In this document: piece by piece, positions 27,035 through 36,300 of the stretch | Layout: each line of letters opens with the position of its first letter | Position numbering within the stretch: the first letter of the stretch is position 1 | NCBI GenBank assembly: GCA_014654065.1 | Contig: JACWDM010000009.1 | Coordinates: 1-46,023 of the forward strand | Length of the DNA stretch: 46,023 nucleotides | Source: Pelagibacterales bacterium SAG-MED15 | GTDB lineage: Bacteria; Pseudomonadota; Alphaproteobacteria; Pelagibacterales; Pelagibacteraceae | Reading direction: 5' to 3' | Program-made: the position numbers and the translations under genes | The notes under the pieces: model-generated | What the model saw: the letters and a program-made list of their open reading frames with translations, nothing else | Databases searched by the model: none | Told to the model about the DNA's origin: nothing

Positions 27035-29608
27035 ATGGAGTTTAAAAAAATTCAATTAAATGGTTTTAAATCATTTGCTGAAAAAACTACATTTATTATA
27101 GATGATGGTTTAACTGGAATTGTTGGACCTAACGGATGTGGAAAATCAAATATAGTAGAATCTTTAAGGTGGTGTATGGGAGAAACCTCTGCAAAAAGTA
27201 TGCGGGGCTCAGGAATGGAAGATGTAATATTTTCTGGAACTTCGAACAAACCTTCAAAAAATATTGCTGAAGTAATAATTAATATCACTAATGAAAGTAA
27301 AGATGGTCCAATTCAATATAAAAATTTAGAGAATATTGAAATAAAAAGAAAGATAGAAAAGGACAAAGGTTCAAAATTTTATATAAACGAAAAAGAAGTA
27401 AGGGCAAAGGATGCTCAAATGTTTTTTGCTGATCTATCCACCGGTGCACATTCACCATCTATTATTAGTCAGGGAAGAATAGGAGCCTTAGTAACTGCAA
27501 AACCTACAGATAGAAGAGCGGTTCTAGAGGAGGCAGCAGGTATTGCGGGACTACACGTTAGACGACATGAAGCGGAATTAAGACTGGGAGCAGCAGAAAA
27601 TAACTTAAAAAGAGCTGATGAACTAAGAAGGCAGCAAGAAAAACAATTAATGAACCTACAAAAACAAGCTGAAGAAGCTACAAAATATAAAATCATATCA
27701 GAAGAAATAAAAAAAATTGAAGCAGGATTATATTATCTAAGGCTGAAAGATATTGATCAAGAAATAAAATTAGAAAATGAGATTAATAATGATGCTGACA
27801 AAGAAGTTCAAAATTTTAATAATAAAATAGCAGAAATTGAAAAAAAAATTCAAGAAGAGACAGATAAAGTAAATCCTATTAGAGATAAAAATTACGAAAA
27901 TTTATCCAAAATTCAAAGACTAAATTTAGAACTTAAAAGTTTAGATGACGAAAATGATAGGATAAAAGATGAAATTGAAAGTATTAAAATTTCTCTTAAA
28001 ACAATTGATGAGGACACTGATAGAGAAAAAAGTATAATTATTGACGCAAATTCTAACGAAAAAAGACTAAAGGAAGAAAAACAGGATTTAATAGACATAG
28101 ATTCGAAATATTATGAAACAGAAAAACAATCTAATAATGATTTAGATATTGCAAAAAATAATTTAAAAGAAGAGCAAGAAAAAGTAGATTTCTTATTAAG
28201 TAATTTTAGTTCAGAAAGTTTAAAAAAAAACATTCATACAATTAATGAAATAAGGTCAAATATTGATAAAATTATTCAATTGGTAAATTCTAATAATAGT
28301 TCTGATGCTTTAATTATACTTGATACTTGTAAAACAACATTAAATTATCTTGTACAAACAATTAATGAAAATGAAGACCATAAAAAAATATCTGATATAG
28401 GTTCAAAAAACGAAACTATAAAAAACCTTCAAGAAGTATATGCGGATAACTACAGTAAAAATCAAAATCTTAAAAAAGAGTCTATTAAACGAAATGAAAG
28501 AATAAAAACTATAGATAAAGAAATAAATAGTTGGAGAAATCTATTATCTAATTCTGAGAAAATGGTTAATGAACTCAATGATAGAAAGCAAAAGCTGGAT
28601 ACAAAATTAAACGAACTAGAAAAACAACCACAATCACAAGCAGAAAAAAAAGGTCAAATTTCTGAAAATTTACGATTATCTGAAAAAGAAAAAAGCGAAA
28701 ATGAAACTTTAATTGAAAAAGTTGATTTCGAAATTTCTAATTTAAGAGATGAGTTAAATAAAACAAAAGAAAGTTCAATCGAAACAAGAGAGAGAAAAGC
28801 CAGTTCAAGTGCAACAGTTGAAGGTTTGAATAAAAGAAAAAATGACTTATTGGAGCGAATAGATACTGAACTCAATTTAAATGAAAGTAATATTCTTGAA
28901 TTTTCTAATCTAGAAAAAGAAGATGAATTTCCAGATGCTGTTTCACAAGAAGAAGTGTTAGATGCAAAAAAAAGAGAAAGAGAAAAGTTAGGATCAGTCA
29001 ATTTGAGAGCTGACGAAGAAACTACAAAATATGAAGTAGAAATTAAAAAAATGGAAACAGATAGACAAGATCTTGTACAAGCAATTTCAAAATTAAAAGA
29101 AAGTATAAATGAATTAAATCAAAAAGGCCGGGAAAGACTTTTGGAGGCGTTTGAAAGGGTAAATAGAAAGTTTGGAGAAGTTTATACTAAGCTTTTTAAT
29201 GGCGGAAACGCAAAACTTGAACTAATAGACTCTGATGATCCTCTGGAAGCGGGTCTTGAAATGCTTGTTAGTCCTCCTGGAAAAAGACTTCAATCAATCA
29301 CCCTATTATCTGGTGGCGAACAAGCTTTAACTGCTTTATCTTTAATCTTTGCAGTTTTTTTATCAAACCCCTCACCAATATGCGTTTTAGATGAAGTGGA
29401 TGCGCCACTTGATGACGCCAATGTAACAAGATTTTGTAATTTATTAGAAGAATTAACTAAGATAACACAAACTAGATTTATCATTGTAACCCATCATGCT
29501 TTAACGATGTCAAAAATGAATAAATTGTATGGTGTCACGATGCCTGAAAAAGGTATAAGTCAGTTAGTTGCTGTAGATTTACAAAAAGCTGAGAGCATGG
29601 TCGCCTAG
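27035..29608 (+). CDS. smc: Chromosome segregation protein SMC, short form
   Basis: SMC ATPase of 857 residues, against about 1150-1190 for typical bacterial SMC. Walker A is GPNGCGKS (31-38), the Q-loop region SIISQGRIG (142-150), signature LSGGEQALTALSL (758-770), Walker B ICVLDEVDAPLDD (782-794) and H-loop THHALTM (819-825). Two coiled-coil arms (about 170-390 and 455-695) flank a central stretch (about 390-455) where I see no Gly-rich SMC hinge and no CxxC hook. Both ATPase halves are in one frame, so it is not a frameshifted remnant. Its place after dciA-dsbA is that of alphaproteobacterial smc. Confidence 0.93.
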   Translation: MEFKKIQLNGFKSFAEKTTFIIDDGLTGIVGPNGCGKSNIVESLRWCMGETSAKSMRGSGMEDVIFSGTSNKPSKNIAEVIINITNESKDGPIQYKNLENIEIKRKIEKDKGSKFYINEKEVRAKDAQMFFADLSTGAHSPSIISQGRIGALVTAKPTDRRAVLEEAAGIAGLHVRRHEAELRLGAAENNLKRADELRRQQEKQLMNLQKQAEEATKYKIISEEIKKIEAGLYYLRLKDIDQEIKLENEINNDADKEVQNFNNKIAEIEKKIQEETDKVNPIRDKNYENLSKIQRLNLELKSLDDENDRIKDEIESIKISLKTIDEDTDREKSIIIDANSNEKRLKEEKQDLIDIDSKYYETEKQSNNDLDIAKNNLKEEQEKVDFLLSNFSSESLKKNIHTINEIRSNIDKIIQLVNSNNSSDALIILDTCKTTLNYLVQTINENEDHKKISDIGSKNETIKNLQEVYADNYSKNQNLKKESIKRNERIKTIDKEINSWRNLLSNSEKMVNELNDRKQKLDTKLNELEKQPQSQAEKKGQISENLRLSEKEKSENETLIEKVDFEISNLRDELNKTKESSIETRERKASSSATVEGLNKRKNDLLERIDTELNLNESNILEFSNLEKEDEFPDAVSQEEVLDAKKREREKLGSVNLRADEETTKYEVEIKKMETDRQDLVQAISKLKESINELNQKGRERLLEAFERVNRKFGEVYTKLFNGGNAKLELIDSDDPLEAGLEMLVSPPGKRLQSITLLSGGEQALTALSLIFAVFLSNPSPICVLDEVDAPLDDANVTRFCNLLEELTKITQTRFIIVTHHALTMSKMNKLYGVTMPEKGISQLVAVDLQKAESMVA

Positions 29609-29617
29609 ATATAAAAA

Positions 29618-29896
29618 ATGTCCGAAAAAAAATTCAAAACTCGCCTAGAAATTGCAAAAAAGAAGTTTGCTAATAAAAATAATGAAAACTCTGTAAATAA
29701 ATCATCTGTTTTGGGTGCAGCTTTTAAAATGAGCACTGAATTTGTAGCCGCAGTTGCAGTTGGGACTATTATTGGGTTTATTTTTGACAATTGGTTTGGT
29801 ACTAAACCTTGGTTAATTTTAATATTTTTTTTTGTAGGTGTTGTGGCGGGAATTTTAAACGTAGTAAAATCTGCAAAAAATATGCAAATAAAGTAA
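29618..29896 (+). CDS. atpI: ATP synthase accessory protein AtpI
   Basis: A 92-residue protein with two hydrophobic helices (about 42-62 and 66-84) after a charged N-terminus. The pattern TEFVAAVAVGTIIGFIFDNW ... GTKPWLILIFFFVGVVAGILN matches AtpI, which helps c-ring assembly. First gene of the alphaproteobacterial F0 cluster atpI-B-E-F'-F; it begins 9 bases after smc and 4 bases before atpB. Confidence 0.9.
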   Translation: MSEKKFKTRLEIAKKKFANKNNENSVNKSSVLGAAFKMSTEFVAAVAVGTIIGFIFDNWFGTKPWLILIFFFVGVVAGILNVVKSAKNMQIK

Positions 29897-29900
29897 ACTT

Positions 29901-30635
29901 ATGGCTACAAACCCAATGCACCAGTTCGAAGTTTATCGGATTGGCCCTGAGATAAAAATAAATCACATTGATATATCGTTTACAAATGCTAGTTTATTTA
30001 TGATTATTAGTTCTATTGCAATACTATTAGTATTTAACTTAGGATCGTCAAAAAAAAGTATTATTCCAAATAAAATTCAATTAATAGCGGAACTAAGCTA
30101 TTCATTTATATCAAAAATGATAAGTGATACTGCGGGTACAAAAGGAAAGCCTTACTTTAATTTAATATTCTCTTTATTTATGTTTGTACTTTTTTGCAAT
30201 ATGCTTGGGATGCTACCCTATTCTTTCACTGTCACTAGTCATATAATTGTTACTTTTGTTCTTGCAGCTTTTATCTTTATTGGGGTTACTATTATTGGTT
30301 TTATAAAACACGGCTTAGGATATTTAAAACTTTTTGTACCAAGTGGCGTACCACTAATTTTATTGCCTCTTATTGTGGTGATAGAAGTCATATCTTATTT
30401 GAGTAGACCAGTAAGTTTATCAGTTCGTTTGTTTGCTAATATGATGGCTGGACACACTATGATGAAAGTTTTTGGAGGTTTTGTGATAAGCCTTGGTATA
30501 GTTGGTGGATGGCTTCCACTAAGTTTTTCAGTTGCATTAACTGGTTTGGAGATCTTAGTTGCTTTTCTTCAAGCATATGTTTTTGCAATTTTAACATGCA
30601 TCTATTTAAATGATGCATTAAATTTACACCATTAA
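29901..30635 (+). CDS. atpB: ATP synthase F0 subunit a
   Basis: Proton-channel subunit of 244 residues with about six hydrophobic segments. The essential channel Arg is R176 in VSLSVRLFANMMAGH, which faces the c-ring. The C-terminal ALTGLEILVAFLQAYVF is a strong family match. It forms the stator half-channels against AtpE and is followed, after 15 bases, by atpE with a strong Shine-Dalgarno sequence. Confidence 0.97.
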   Translation: MATNPMHQFEVYRIGPEIKINHIDISFTNASLFMIISSIAILLVFNLGSSKKSIIPNKIQLIAELSYSFISKMISDTAGTKGKPYFNLIFSLFMFVLFCNMLGMLPYSFTVTSHIIVTFVLAAFIFIGVTIIGFIKHGLGYLKLFVPSGVPLILLPLIVVIEVISYLSRPVSLSVRLFANMMAGHTMMKVFGGFVISLGIVGGWLPLSFSVALTGLEILVAFLQAYVFAILTCIYLNDALNLHH

Positions 30636-30640
30636 ACAAT

Positions 30641-30646
30641 AGGAGG
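30641..30646 (+). promoter_or_regulatory. Strong Shine-Dalgarno sequence before atpE
   Basis: A perfect AGGAGG lies 4 bases before the atpE ATG at 30651. Most starts in this window have weak or no such sequence or are overlapped by the previous gene. This fits the need for about ten copies of subunit c per complex against one subunit a. Confidence 0.8.
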
Positions 30647-30650
30647 TATA

Positions 30651-30878
30651 ATGGAACTAGAAGCAGCAAAAATGATTGGAGCAGGTTTAGCGGCTATTGC
30701 TCTAGCAGGCGCAGGAGTTGGAATAGGAATTATTTTTGGTAATTACCTTTCGGGCGCAATGAGAAATCCATCTGCAGCTCAAAAACAATTTCCTAATCTA
30801 CTTTTAGGATTTGCTTTGGCAGAAGCAACAGGGTTGTTTGGATTAGTAGTTGCATTAATAATTTTATTTGCATTTTAA
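30651..30878 (+). CDS. atpE: ATP synthase F0 subunit c
   Basis: A 75-residue hairpin of two TM helices with the polar loop RNPSAAQ between them. The proton-carrying carboxylate is E58 in FALAEATGLFG. The first helix has the Gly/Ala repeat (AGAGVGIGIIFG) needed for ring packing. There is no Gln or Ser pattern of the sodium-coupled type, so it is a proton ring. The perfect AGGAGG upstream suggests high translation. Confidence 0.98.
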   Translation: MELEAAKMIGAGLAAIALAGAGVGIGIIFGNYLSGAMRNPSAAQKQFPNLLLGFALAEATGLFGLVVALIILFAF

Positions 30879-30881
30879 TTA

Positions 30882-31472
30882 ATGCAAAGAAAGATTGTTT
30901 TATTAACGTTCGTATTTAGCACTTTAACTTTTTGGAATGGTTATAGTGCTGAGAGCGGTGGTATGCCTCAATTAAATCCAGAGTTTTGGATTTCCCAAAT
31001 CTTTTGGTTAATTATTTCTTTTGGAATCTTATTTGTAATATTATCAAAATTTATTCTTCCAAAAATTAGAAATAATATTGAGCTTCGAAAATCTCAAATA
31101 CTTGATAATATTGAAACTGCAGAAAAGCAAAAAGTTGAGAGTGAGAATAAATTAAAGGATTATGAAAATTTAATTTTAAATAGTAAAAATGAAGCTAAAA
31201 ATTACTTTAATGATGCAAGAAAAAAAATAATTGAAGATATAAATAAAAAAAGATTATTATTAGAAGACGATTTAAATAAGGAAATTGAGAGAACAGAAAA
31301 AGAAGTTATTGATCTAATTGATAAAGCTCCTGAAAAAATTAATAGGATAGCAATTGAAACATCATCAGATTTAATGAAACTACTCATTGGTGAGGATGTG
31401 AATAACAGCAGTATTTCAGCAATAGTTGAAGATTTATCAAAAAAAAATAAATTAAAATACTATGGAAATTGA
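30882..31472 (+). CDS. ATP synthase F0 subunit b'
   Basis: A 196-residue peripheral stalk subunit: a short leader (about 1-22), a TM helix (about 38-58, FWLIISFGILFVILSKFILP), then a long charged coiled coil. Alphaproteobacteria and photosynthetic bacteria have two different b subunits, b and b'; the first after atpE is b'. It overlaps atpF by 11 bases. The longer N-terminus compared with the next gene supports b'. Confidence 0.88.
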   Translation: MQRKIVLLTFVFSTLTFWNGYSAESGGMPQLNPEFWISQIFWLIISFGILFVILSKFILPKIRNNIELRKSQILDNIETAEKQKVESENKLKDYENLILNSKNEAKNYFNDARKKIIEDINKKRLLLEDDLNKEIERTEKEVIDLIDKAPEKINRIAIETSSDLMKLLIGEDVNNSSISAIVEDLSKKNKLKYYGN

Positions 31473-31959
31473 TTCTACATTTTGGGTAGCGGTATCTTTT
31501 ATTATATTTATATTAGGACTAATTTATTTAAAGGTTCCTAACAAAATAAATGAGCTTTTAAATAAAATGATATTTGATATTAAAAGTGAAATAGACGAAA
31601 GTGAAAAATTAAGAAGTGAGTCTAAAATTATCTTAGATAATGCTCAAAATAAATTAGATAGTGCAAAAAAAGAAACTCAAAAAATTAAGGATCAAGCAAA
31701 AAAAGACAGCGAAAACCTTATAATTGAAATGAATGAGACATTTCACAAATTAGCAGAAATTAAAAAAAATTTAGCTCAAACTAAAATCTCTCAAATGAAA
31801 AATAATGCAATTAAAGATATTAAAAATACTTCAGCAAAGATAGCAATAGATGCGGTCAAAAAGATTTTATCAACTTCAGTTGATAAGTCTAAACTAGAGA
31901 ATTTATTTGATAAAGACTTAAAAGAAGCAAAGGTCTTATTTAAAAAAATAAATTCTTAA
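31462..31959 (+). CDS. atpF: ATP synthase F0 subunit b
   Basis: A 165-residue peripheral stalk subunit with one N-terminal TM helix (about 7-23, WVAVSFIIFILGLIYLKVP) and a long Lys/Glu coiled coil that reaches to the delta subunit. The F1 genes (atpH-A-G-D-C) are not in the window; their separation from F0 is usual in alphaproteobacteria. The crt run begins 43 bases later. Confidence 0.9.
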   Translation: MEIDSTFWVAVSFIIFILGLIYLKVPNKINELLNKMIFDIKSEIDESEKLRSESKIILDNAQNKLDSAKKETQKIKDQAKKDSENLIIEMNETFHKLAEIKKNLAQTKISQMKNNAIKDIKNTSAKIAIDAVKKILSTSVDKSKLENLFDKDLKEAKVLFKKINS

Positions 31960-32002
31960 GATAATTTCGTTACTTTTTAAAAAAATAATATAAATTATAA
32001 AG
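31960..32002 (+). promoter_or_regulatory. Spacer before the retinal operon
   Basis: These 43 bases between atpF and crtI are the only gap before eight overlapping genes. The dyad TATAAATTATA (31989-31999) could act as a -10 element; if so the transcript would start within a few bases of the crtI ATG (32003), near leaderless. No clear -35 box or terminator is visible, so read-through from the atp genes is equally possible. Confidence 0.3.
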
Positions 32003-33463
32003 ATGAATTCGATTGTTATTGGCTCTGGTTTTGGAGGTATAGCTGCCGCCCTTCGTTTAAAGTCTAAGGGTCATAATGTAACTTTAATTGAAAAGCATCC
32101 AGATCTTGGGGGTAGAGCAAGAGTATTTAAAAGAAATGGATTTACTTATGATGGTGGCCCTACTGTTATTACTGCGCCTTATTTAATTAATGAATTATTT
32201 GAATTGTTCAAAAAAAATCCAAAAGATTATATAGAATTATCCCCTCTTAGTATCTGGTATCAATTTGTTTTTGAAGATAATTCAAAATTTAATTATTCGG
32301 GTGATGAAAATGAAATGAAAAAACAAATTGAAAAAATAGAAAAGAATGATGTAGAGGGTTATGAAAAATTAGTTAATTTTACAAAAAAGATTTTTGATAA
32401 AGGATTTACAGAACTTGCGGATGTGCCTTTTGATAAACCTTTTGTGATGATGCGACAATTACCAGCACTATTAAAACTAAAAAGTTATAAGTCAGTTTAT
32501 TCATTAGTTTCATCTTATATTAAAAATGAAAAATTAAGAAGAATGCTAAGCATGCATCCACTTTTAGTTGGGGGAAATCCTTTCACTACAACATCTATTT
32601 ATGGGTTAATTCTATATTTGGAGAAAAAATGGGGAATACATTATTCTATGGGAGGCACAGGAAATATCATAAGAGGTCTTGAAAAATTAATGAATGAAGT
32701 TGGTATAAAAATAATTAAAGGCCACGAGGTAAAAAAAATTATTACCAATGGAAAAAAAATAACTGGTATCCAATTAGATAATAAAACTAATATTGAAACA
32801 AATAAAGTTATATGCAACGCAGATCCTCCTGCAGTTTATGAAAAACTACTAAATGAAAATTCAAATAAATCATTATTCTTTAAATGGAAAAAAAATAGGA
32901 TGGAATATTCCATGGGATTATTTGTTTATTATTTTGGAACTAAAAAAACTTATAACAATGTAGAACATCATACAATTAAATTTGGCAATAAATATAAAGA
33001 GCACCTTGATGATATATTTGATAATAAAAAATTGAATAATGACATCAGCTACTATTTACATAGACCCTCGGCAACTGACAAATCTATGGCTCCTAAGGGA
33101 AAAGATTGTTTTTATGTTTTAGTTCCAGTTCCTAATAATCAATCAAAAATTGATTGGTCTATAGAAGGAGAAAAAATGAAAAACCTAGTAGTTGGAAAAA
33201 TGGAACAAGATTTAATGCCAAACTTAAGAGAAAATATTGTTGATGATTTTTATTTAACCCCAGAATATTTTGAAAAAGATCTAAACACAAAATATGGTTC
33301 AGGTTTTTCTATTCAACCAAAATTTTCACAATCAGCTTATTTCAGATTTCATAATAAATCAGAAATTTATGATGGACTTTATTTTGTAGGAGCGGGAACA
33401 CATCCAGGAGCTGGTGTACCGGGAGTTCTGTCTTCAGCTAAAGTTTTAGACAAAATTCTCTGA
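32003..33463 (+). CDS. crtI: Phytoene desaturase
   Basis: FAD-dependent desaturase turning phytoene into lycopene. The 486-residue protein begins with the dinucleotide motif GSGFGG (7-12) and DLGGRARVF. Its end, VGAGTHPGAGVPGVLSSAK, is the CrtI bacterial-type signature. First of the retinal cassette crtI-crtB-crtY-blh. Its stop overlaps the crtB start (TGATG). It needs phytoene from CrtB and hence GGPP; crtE is not in the window. Confidence 0.97.
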   Translation: MNSIVIGSGFGGIAAALRLKSKGHNVTLIEKHPDLGGRARVFKRNGFTYDGGPTVITAPYLINELFELFKKNPKDYIELSPLSIWYQFVFEDNSKFNYSGDENEMKKQIEKIEKNDVEGYEKLVNFTKKIFDKGFTELADVPFDKPFVMMRQLPALLKLKSYKSVYSLVSSYIKNEKLRRMLSMHPLLVGGNPFTTTSIYGLILYLEKKWGIHYSMGGTGNIIRGLEKLMNEVGIKIIKGHEVKKIITNGKKITGIQLDNKTNIETNKVICNADPPAVYEKLLNENSNKSLFFKWKKNRMEYSMGLFVYYFGTKKTYNNVEHHTIKFGNKYKEHLDDIFDNKKLNNDISYYLHRPSATDKSMAPKGKDCFYVLVPVPNNQSKIDWSIEGEKMKNLVVGKMEQDLMPNLRENIVDDFYLTPEYFEKDLNTKYGSGFSIQPKFSQSAYFRFHNKSEIYDGLYFVGAGTHPGAGVPGVLSSAKVLDKIL

Positions 33464-34311
33464 TGTCCCAAAATTTTTTATCAATTTATGCGAAGTCTTT
33501 TAATTGGGCTGGTTTTTTTTTACCTAAAAAAACTTATGAACAATGCTCTGATTTATATGATTTTTGTCGAACTTTAGATGATATAGCCGATCAAAACCAA
33601 GATTTAAAAATTAAAAAAAAATTATTCAATGATTTTAAAGAAGATTTTATAAATAAAAATTTAAATAACAAAATTATCAATAATATTTATGAATTGATTA
33701 AAAGTTTTAATATTTCAAATAAAATAATCTTAGACTTATTTGATGGGGTTGAGTCAGATTTAAAAGACAGTGTAAAATTAGAGACAAATAATGAATTAAT
33801 TATATACTCCTATCGGGTTGCGGGCACTGTAGGTCTAATGATGGCAAAAATACTCAATGTTAAATCAAAAGACTCGCTTAGATCGGCAATAGACCTTGGT
33901 ATTGCCATGCAGCTTACGAATATTGCACGAGATGTGATTGAAGATAGTAATCGAAGCAGAAACTATATAACTCTTGACTTTGATAAGATAAGGGAAACAT
34001 TGAAATTAGCTGACACATTCTATGAAAGTTCATTTAAATCAATAAATAAAATTCCACTAAGTTGCAGATTTGCAATTTTAGTTGCAAGAAGAGTATACAG
34101 GCAAATAGGAAATGAAATTCTTAAAAGAAAAAATATAGAAAACTATAAACATTCAGGAAAGATTTATGTCTCTAATTTGGGTAAATTAAATCAAACTATT
34201 TTAAGTATTTTAGACTTTATTAAACTACTATTTATAAAGTCAGATGAACATTTACGAAAAAATGAACATAATATAATTAATGAAAAAATAAATTTAGATG
34301 AAAGATTTTGA
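33463..34311 (+). CDS. crtB: Phytoene synthase
   Basis: Joins two geranylgeranyl diphosphates into phytoene. The 282-residue protein of the squalene/phytoene synthase family has the two Asp-rich Mg-binding sites, DDIAD (39-43) and DVIED (157-161) in LTNIARDVIEDSNRSRNY. Overlaps crtI by 1 base and crtY by 14. Confidence 0.96.
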   Translation: MSQNFLSIYAKSFNWAGFFLPKKTYEQCSDLYDFCRTLDDIADQNQDLKIKKKLFNDFKEDFINKNLNNKIINNIYELIKSFNISNKIILDLFDGVESDLKDSVKLETNNELIIYSYRVAGTVGLMMAKILNVKSKDSLRSAIDLGIAMQLTNIARDVIEDSNRSRNYITLDFDKIRETLKLADTFYESSFKSINKIPLSCRFAILVARRVYRQIGNEILKRKNIENYKHSGKIYVSNLGKLNQTILSILDFIKLLFIKSDEHLRKNEHNIINEKINLDERF

Positions 34312-35365
34312 TTATATAATAATTGGTGGGGGTTGTGCTGGGTTATCATTAGCGTATGAATTACAAATTCATAAGAAACTGGAAAATAAAACCCTGGGTA
34401 TTATAGAGCCTAGGACTGAATATAAGAAAGATAAAACTTGGTCATTTTGGAAAGTGTTCCCACATAATTTTGAAGACTGTGTTGAAAAAAACTGGAAAAA
34501 TTTTTCAATAAATATTCCTTCAAAAACAAATTTTTTAGAATGTAACGATTACCCGTATCAAAGCATTAACAGTGGTGTATTTTATAAAAAAATTAATTCA
34601 GCGCTTAGGGAGAATAAAAATATCAAATTTTTCAAAAATATTAATGAAGTCAACGTAGAGAACTCATTTGTTTTTAATAGCGTTCCTTTACCGATTGAAA
34701 ATAATGATGATAATTTATGGCAACATTTTTGTGGAATAGAAATAGAGACAAAAAGCAATATTTTTGATGACAGTATTATAAATTTAATGGATTTTGATTG
34801 CGATCAAGGAGAAAGTGTACATTTTTTTTATACTCTTCCATACTCCAAAAATAAAGCATTAGTAGAAACCACTTGGTTATCAAAAATGTCTAATAATGAA
34901 AAAAATTATGATAAACAGCTTCAAAACTATATTGAAACTAATTTAAAAATTAAAAATTATAAAATTGTTTACAAAGAATTGGGTGCAATACCACTTTTTT
35001 ATCCTTCAAATACTAATAAAAATAAAAATATTAATATTGGGACTGCGGGTGGAATGACTAGACTAAGTACTGGTTATACTTTTTTAAACATTCAAGAACA
35101 TAGCAAATATATAAGGGAAAACATTGAAAATATATCCAAATTAGAAAATTATGAGATAAGTAAAAAATATCAATTTTTAGACAAAATTTTTTTACGAGTA
35201 CTTAGAAAACATCCAGAAAAAATGCCTGATATTTTCTTTAAAATGTTTAAGACCTCGCCAAATACTGTTATAAAATTTTTATCCAACAAAAGTAACTTAT
35301 TGGAAGATTTAACTATAATTTTTAAAATGCCAAAATGGATTTTTATCAAGGCTTTATTTAAATAA
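34298..35365 (+). CDS. crtY: Lycopene beta-cyclase
   Basis: Flavoprotein of 355 residues that cyclises lycopene to beta-carotene. N-terminal GGGCAG (10-15) follows IIIG, and DKTWSFW (about 46-52) is typical of CrtY. The middle has YTLPYSKNKALVETTW and the GxxxxYxxxxxxR-like TGYTFLNIQEH. It shares its first 14 bases with the end of crtB and its stop with the blh start (TAATG). The C-terminal region is hydrophobic, in line with membrane association. Confidence 0.94.
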   Translation: MKDFDYIIIGGGCAGLSLAYELQIHKKLENKTLGIIEPRTEYKKDKTWSFWKVFPHNFEDCVEKNWKNFSINIPSKTNFLECNDYPYQSINSGVFYKKINSALRENKNIKFFKNINEVNVENSFVFNSVPLPIENNDDNLWQHFCGIEIETKSNIFDDSIINLMDFDCDQGESVHFFYTLPYSKNKALVETTWLSKMSNNEKNYDKQLQNYIETNLKIKNYKIVYKELGAIPLFYPSNTNKNKNINIGTAGGMTRLSTGYTFLNIQEHSKYIRENIENISKLENYEISKKYQFLDKIFLRVLRKHPEKMPDIFFKMFKTSPNTVIKFLSNKSNLLEDLTIIFKMPKWIFIKALFK

Positions 35366-36300
35366 TGAATAAATTTGAATTTGATGATTTTGAATTTCGC
35401 CACGGTATGTGGTTTGCTGTACTTGTAATAATTTTATTTGGTCTGTTTACTCAAAATAATCTAATAATAAATAATAGTATCACAAATTTAATATGTTTTT
35501 TTTTAATAGCAACAATTGGAGTTTCTCATGGATCTCTGGATAACTATAAGGGTAAAAAACTTCTAAAGTTTTATAAATTAAAAAGTCCAATCATTTTTTA
35601 TTTAAGTTATATATTTATAGCTATTTTTATTATATTTATTTGGAAATTTTTGCCTTCTTTTACTTTATCTATTTTTTTATTAATTGCAGCTTACCATTTT
35701 GGTAAAGAAGATGGTTTCAGAAGTTTAAGCAAGGTCAATCAATTACAATTAAAAAAGATTTATTATTTTTCAAGAGGATCAATTATCATTATTTCACCTA
35801 TTATTTTTCATTCGAATGAAACAATTGAAATTTTTAAAATAATTTCAAGTGATCTTTTTGTAAATTATCTTCTTTTTTTAAATAAATATTATTTTTTTGA
35901 AGTAATGTTAGGTTTGGTTCTTTTATCTTGTTATTTAATTTCTGGAAAAGAATATACTGCATTTATCTTTGAAATCCCTTCAATATTAGCATTAAATTAT
36001 TTTTTTACTCCATTTTTTGCATTTACAATTTATTTTTGTTTTTTACATTCTATAAGACATATTATTTCATTAAGCCATGAACTTAACAAAACAAATATAA
36101 AAAAAGGTTTAAATATATTTTTTAATAAAGCATTACCTTTGTCATTAATTACAGCAATTTTTTTTATTCTATCTTTATTTTTTCTACTTGATCTAAACCA
36201 ATTAAATGAGGCTATATTTAAGGTTATATTTATTGGTTTGGCGTCCCTAACCTTTCCGCATATATTGCTCGAATATTTAATTGAAAAAAATGAAAAATAA
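35365..36300 (+). CDS. blh: Beta-carotene 15,15'-dioxygenase, Brp/Blh family
   Basis: Cleaves beta-carotene into two retinals. The 311-residue polytopic protein (about 7-8 TM helices) has the iron-ligand His candidates of the family: H55 in GVSHGSLDN, H111 in AYHFGKEDG, and H228, H232 and H238 in LHSIRHIISLSHEL. Linked to lycopene genes, it completes a retinal pathway, normally for proteorhodopsin in SAR11; no rhodopsin gene is in the window. The start overlaps the crtY stop. Confidence 0.94.
   Translation: MNKFEFDDFEFRHGMWFAVLVIILFGLFTQNNLIINNSITNLICFFLIATIGVSHGSLDNYKGKKLLKFYKLKSPIIFYLSYIFIAIFIIFIWKFLPSFTLSIFLLIAAYHFGKEDGFRSLSKVNQLQLKKIYYFSRGSIIIISPIIFHSNETIEIFKIISSDLFVNYLLFLNKYYFFEVMLGLVLLSCYLISGKEYTAFIFEIPSILALNYFFTPFFAFTIYFCFLHSIRHIISLSHELNKTNIKKGLNIFFNKALPLSLITAIFFILSLFFLLDLNQLNEAIFKVIFIGLASLTFPHILLEYLIEKNEK

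Noticed and set aside
27035..29608. Possibility that the short SMC comes from a deletion or frameshift artefact
   Set aside because: Both ATPase halves are in one uninterrupted frame with balanced coiled-coil arms. An internal in-frame deletion of the hinge cannot be fully excluded, but arms of equal length speak for a genuine protein.
30457..30669. A 70-residue Leu-rich minus-strand frame over the atpB end
   Set aside because: Antisense to the strongly conserved atpB C-terminus and atpE start; no support as a gene.
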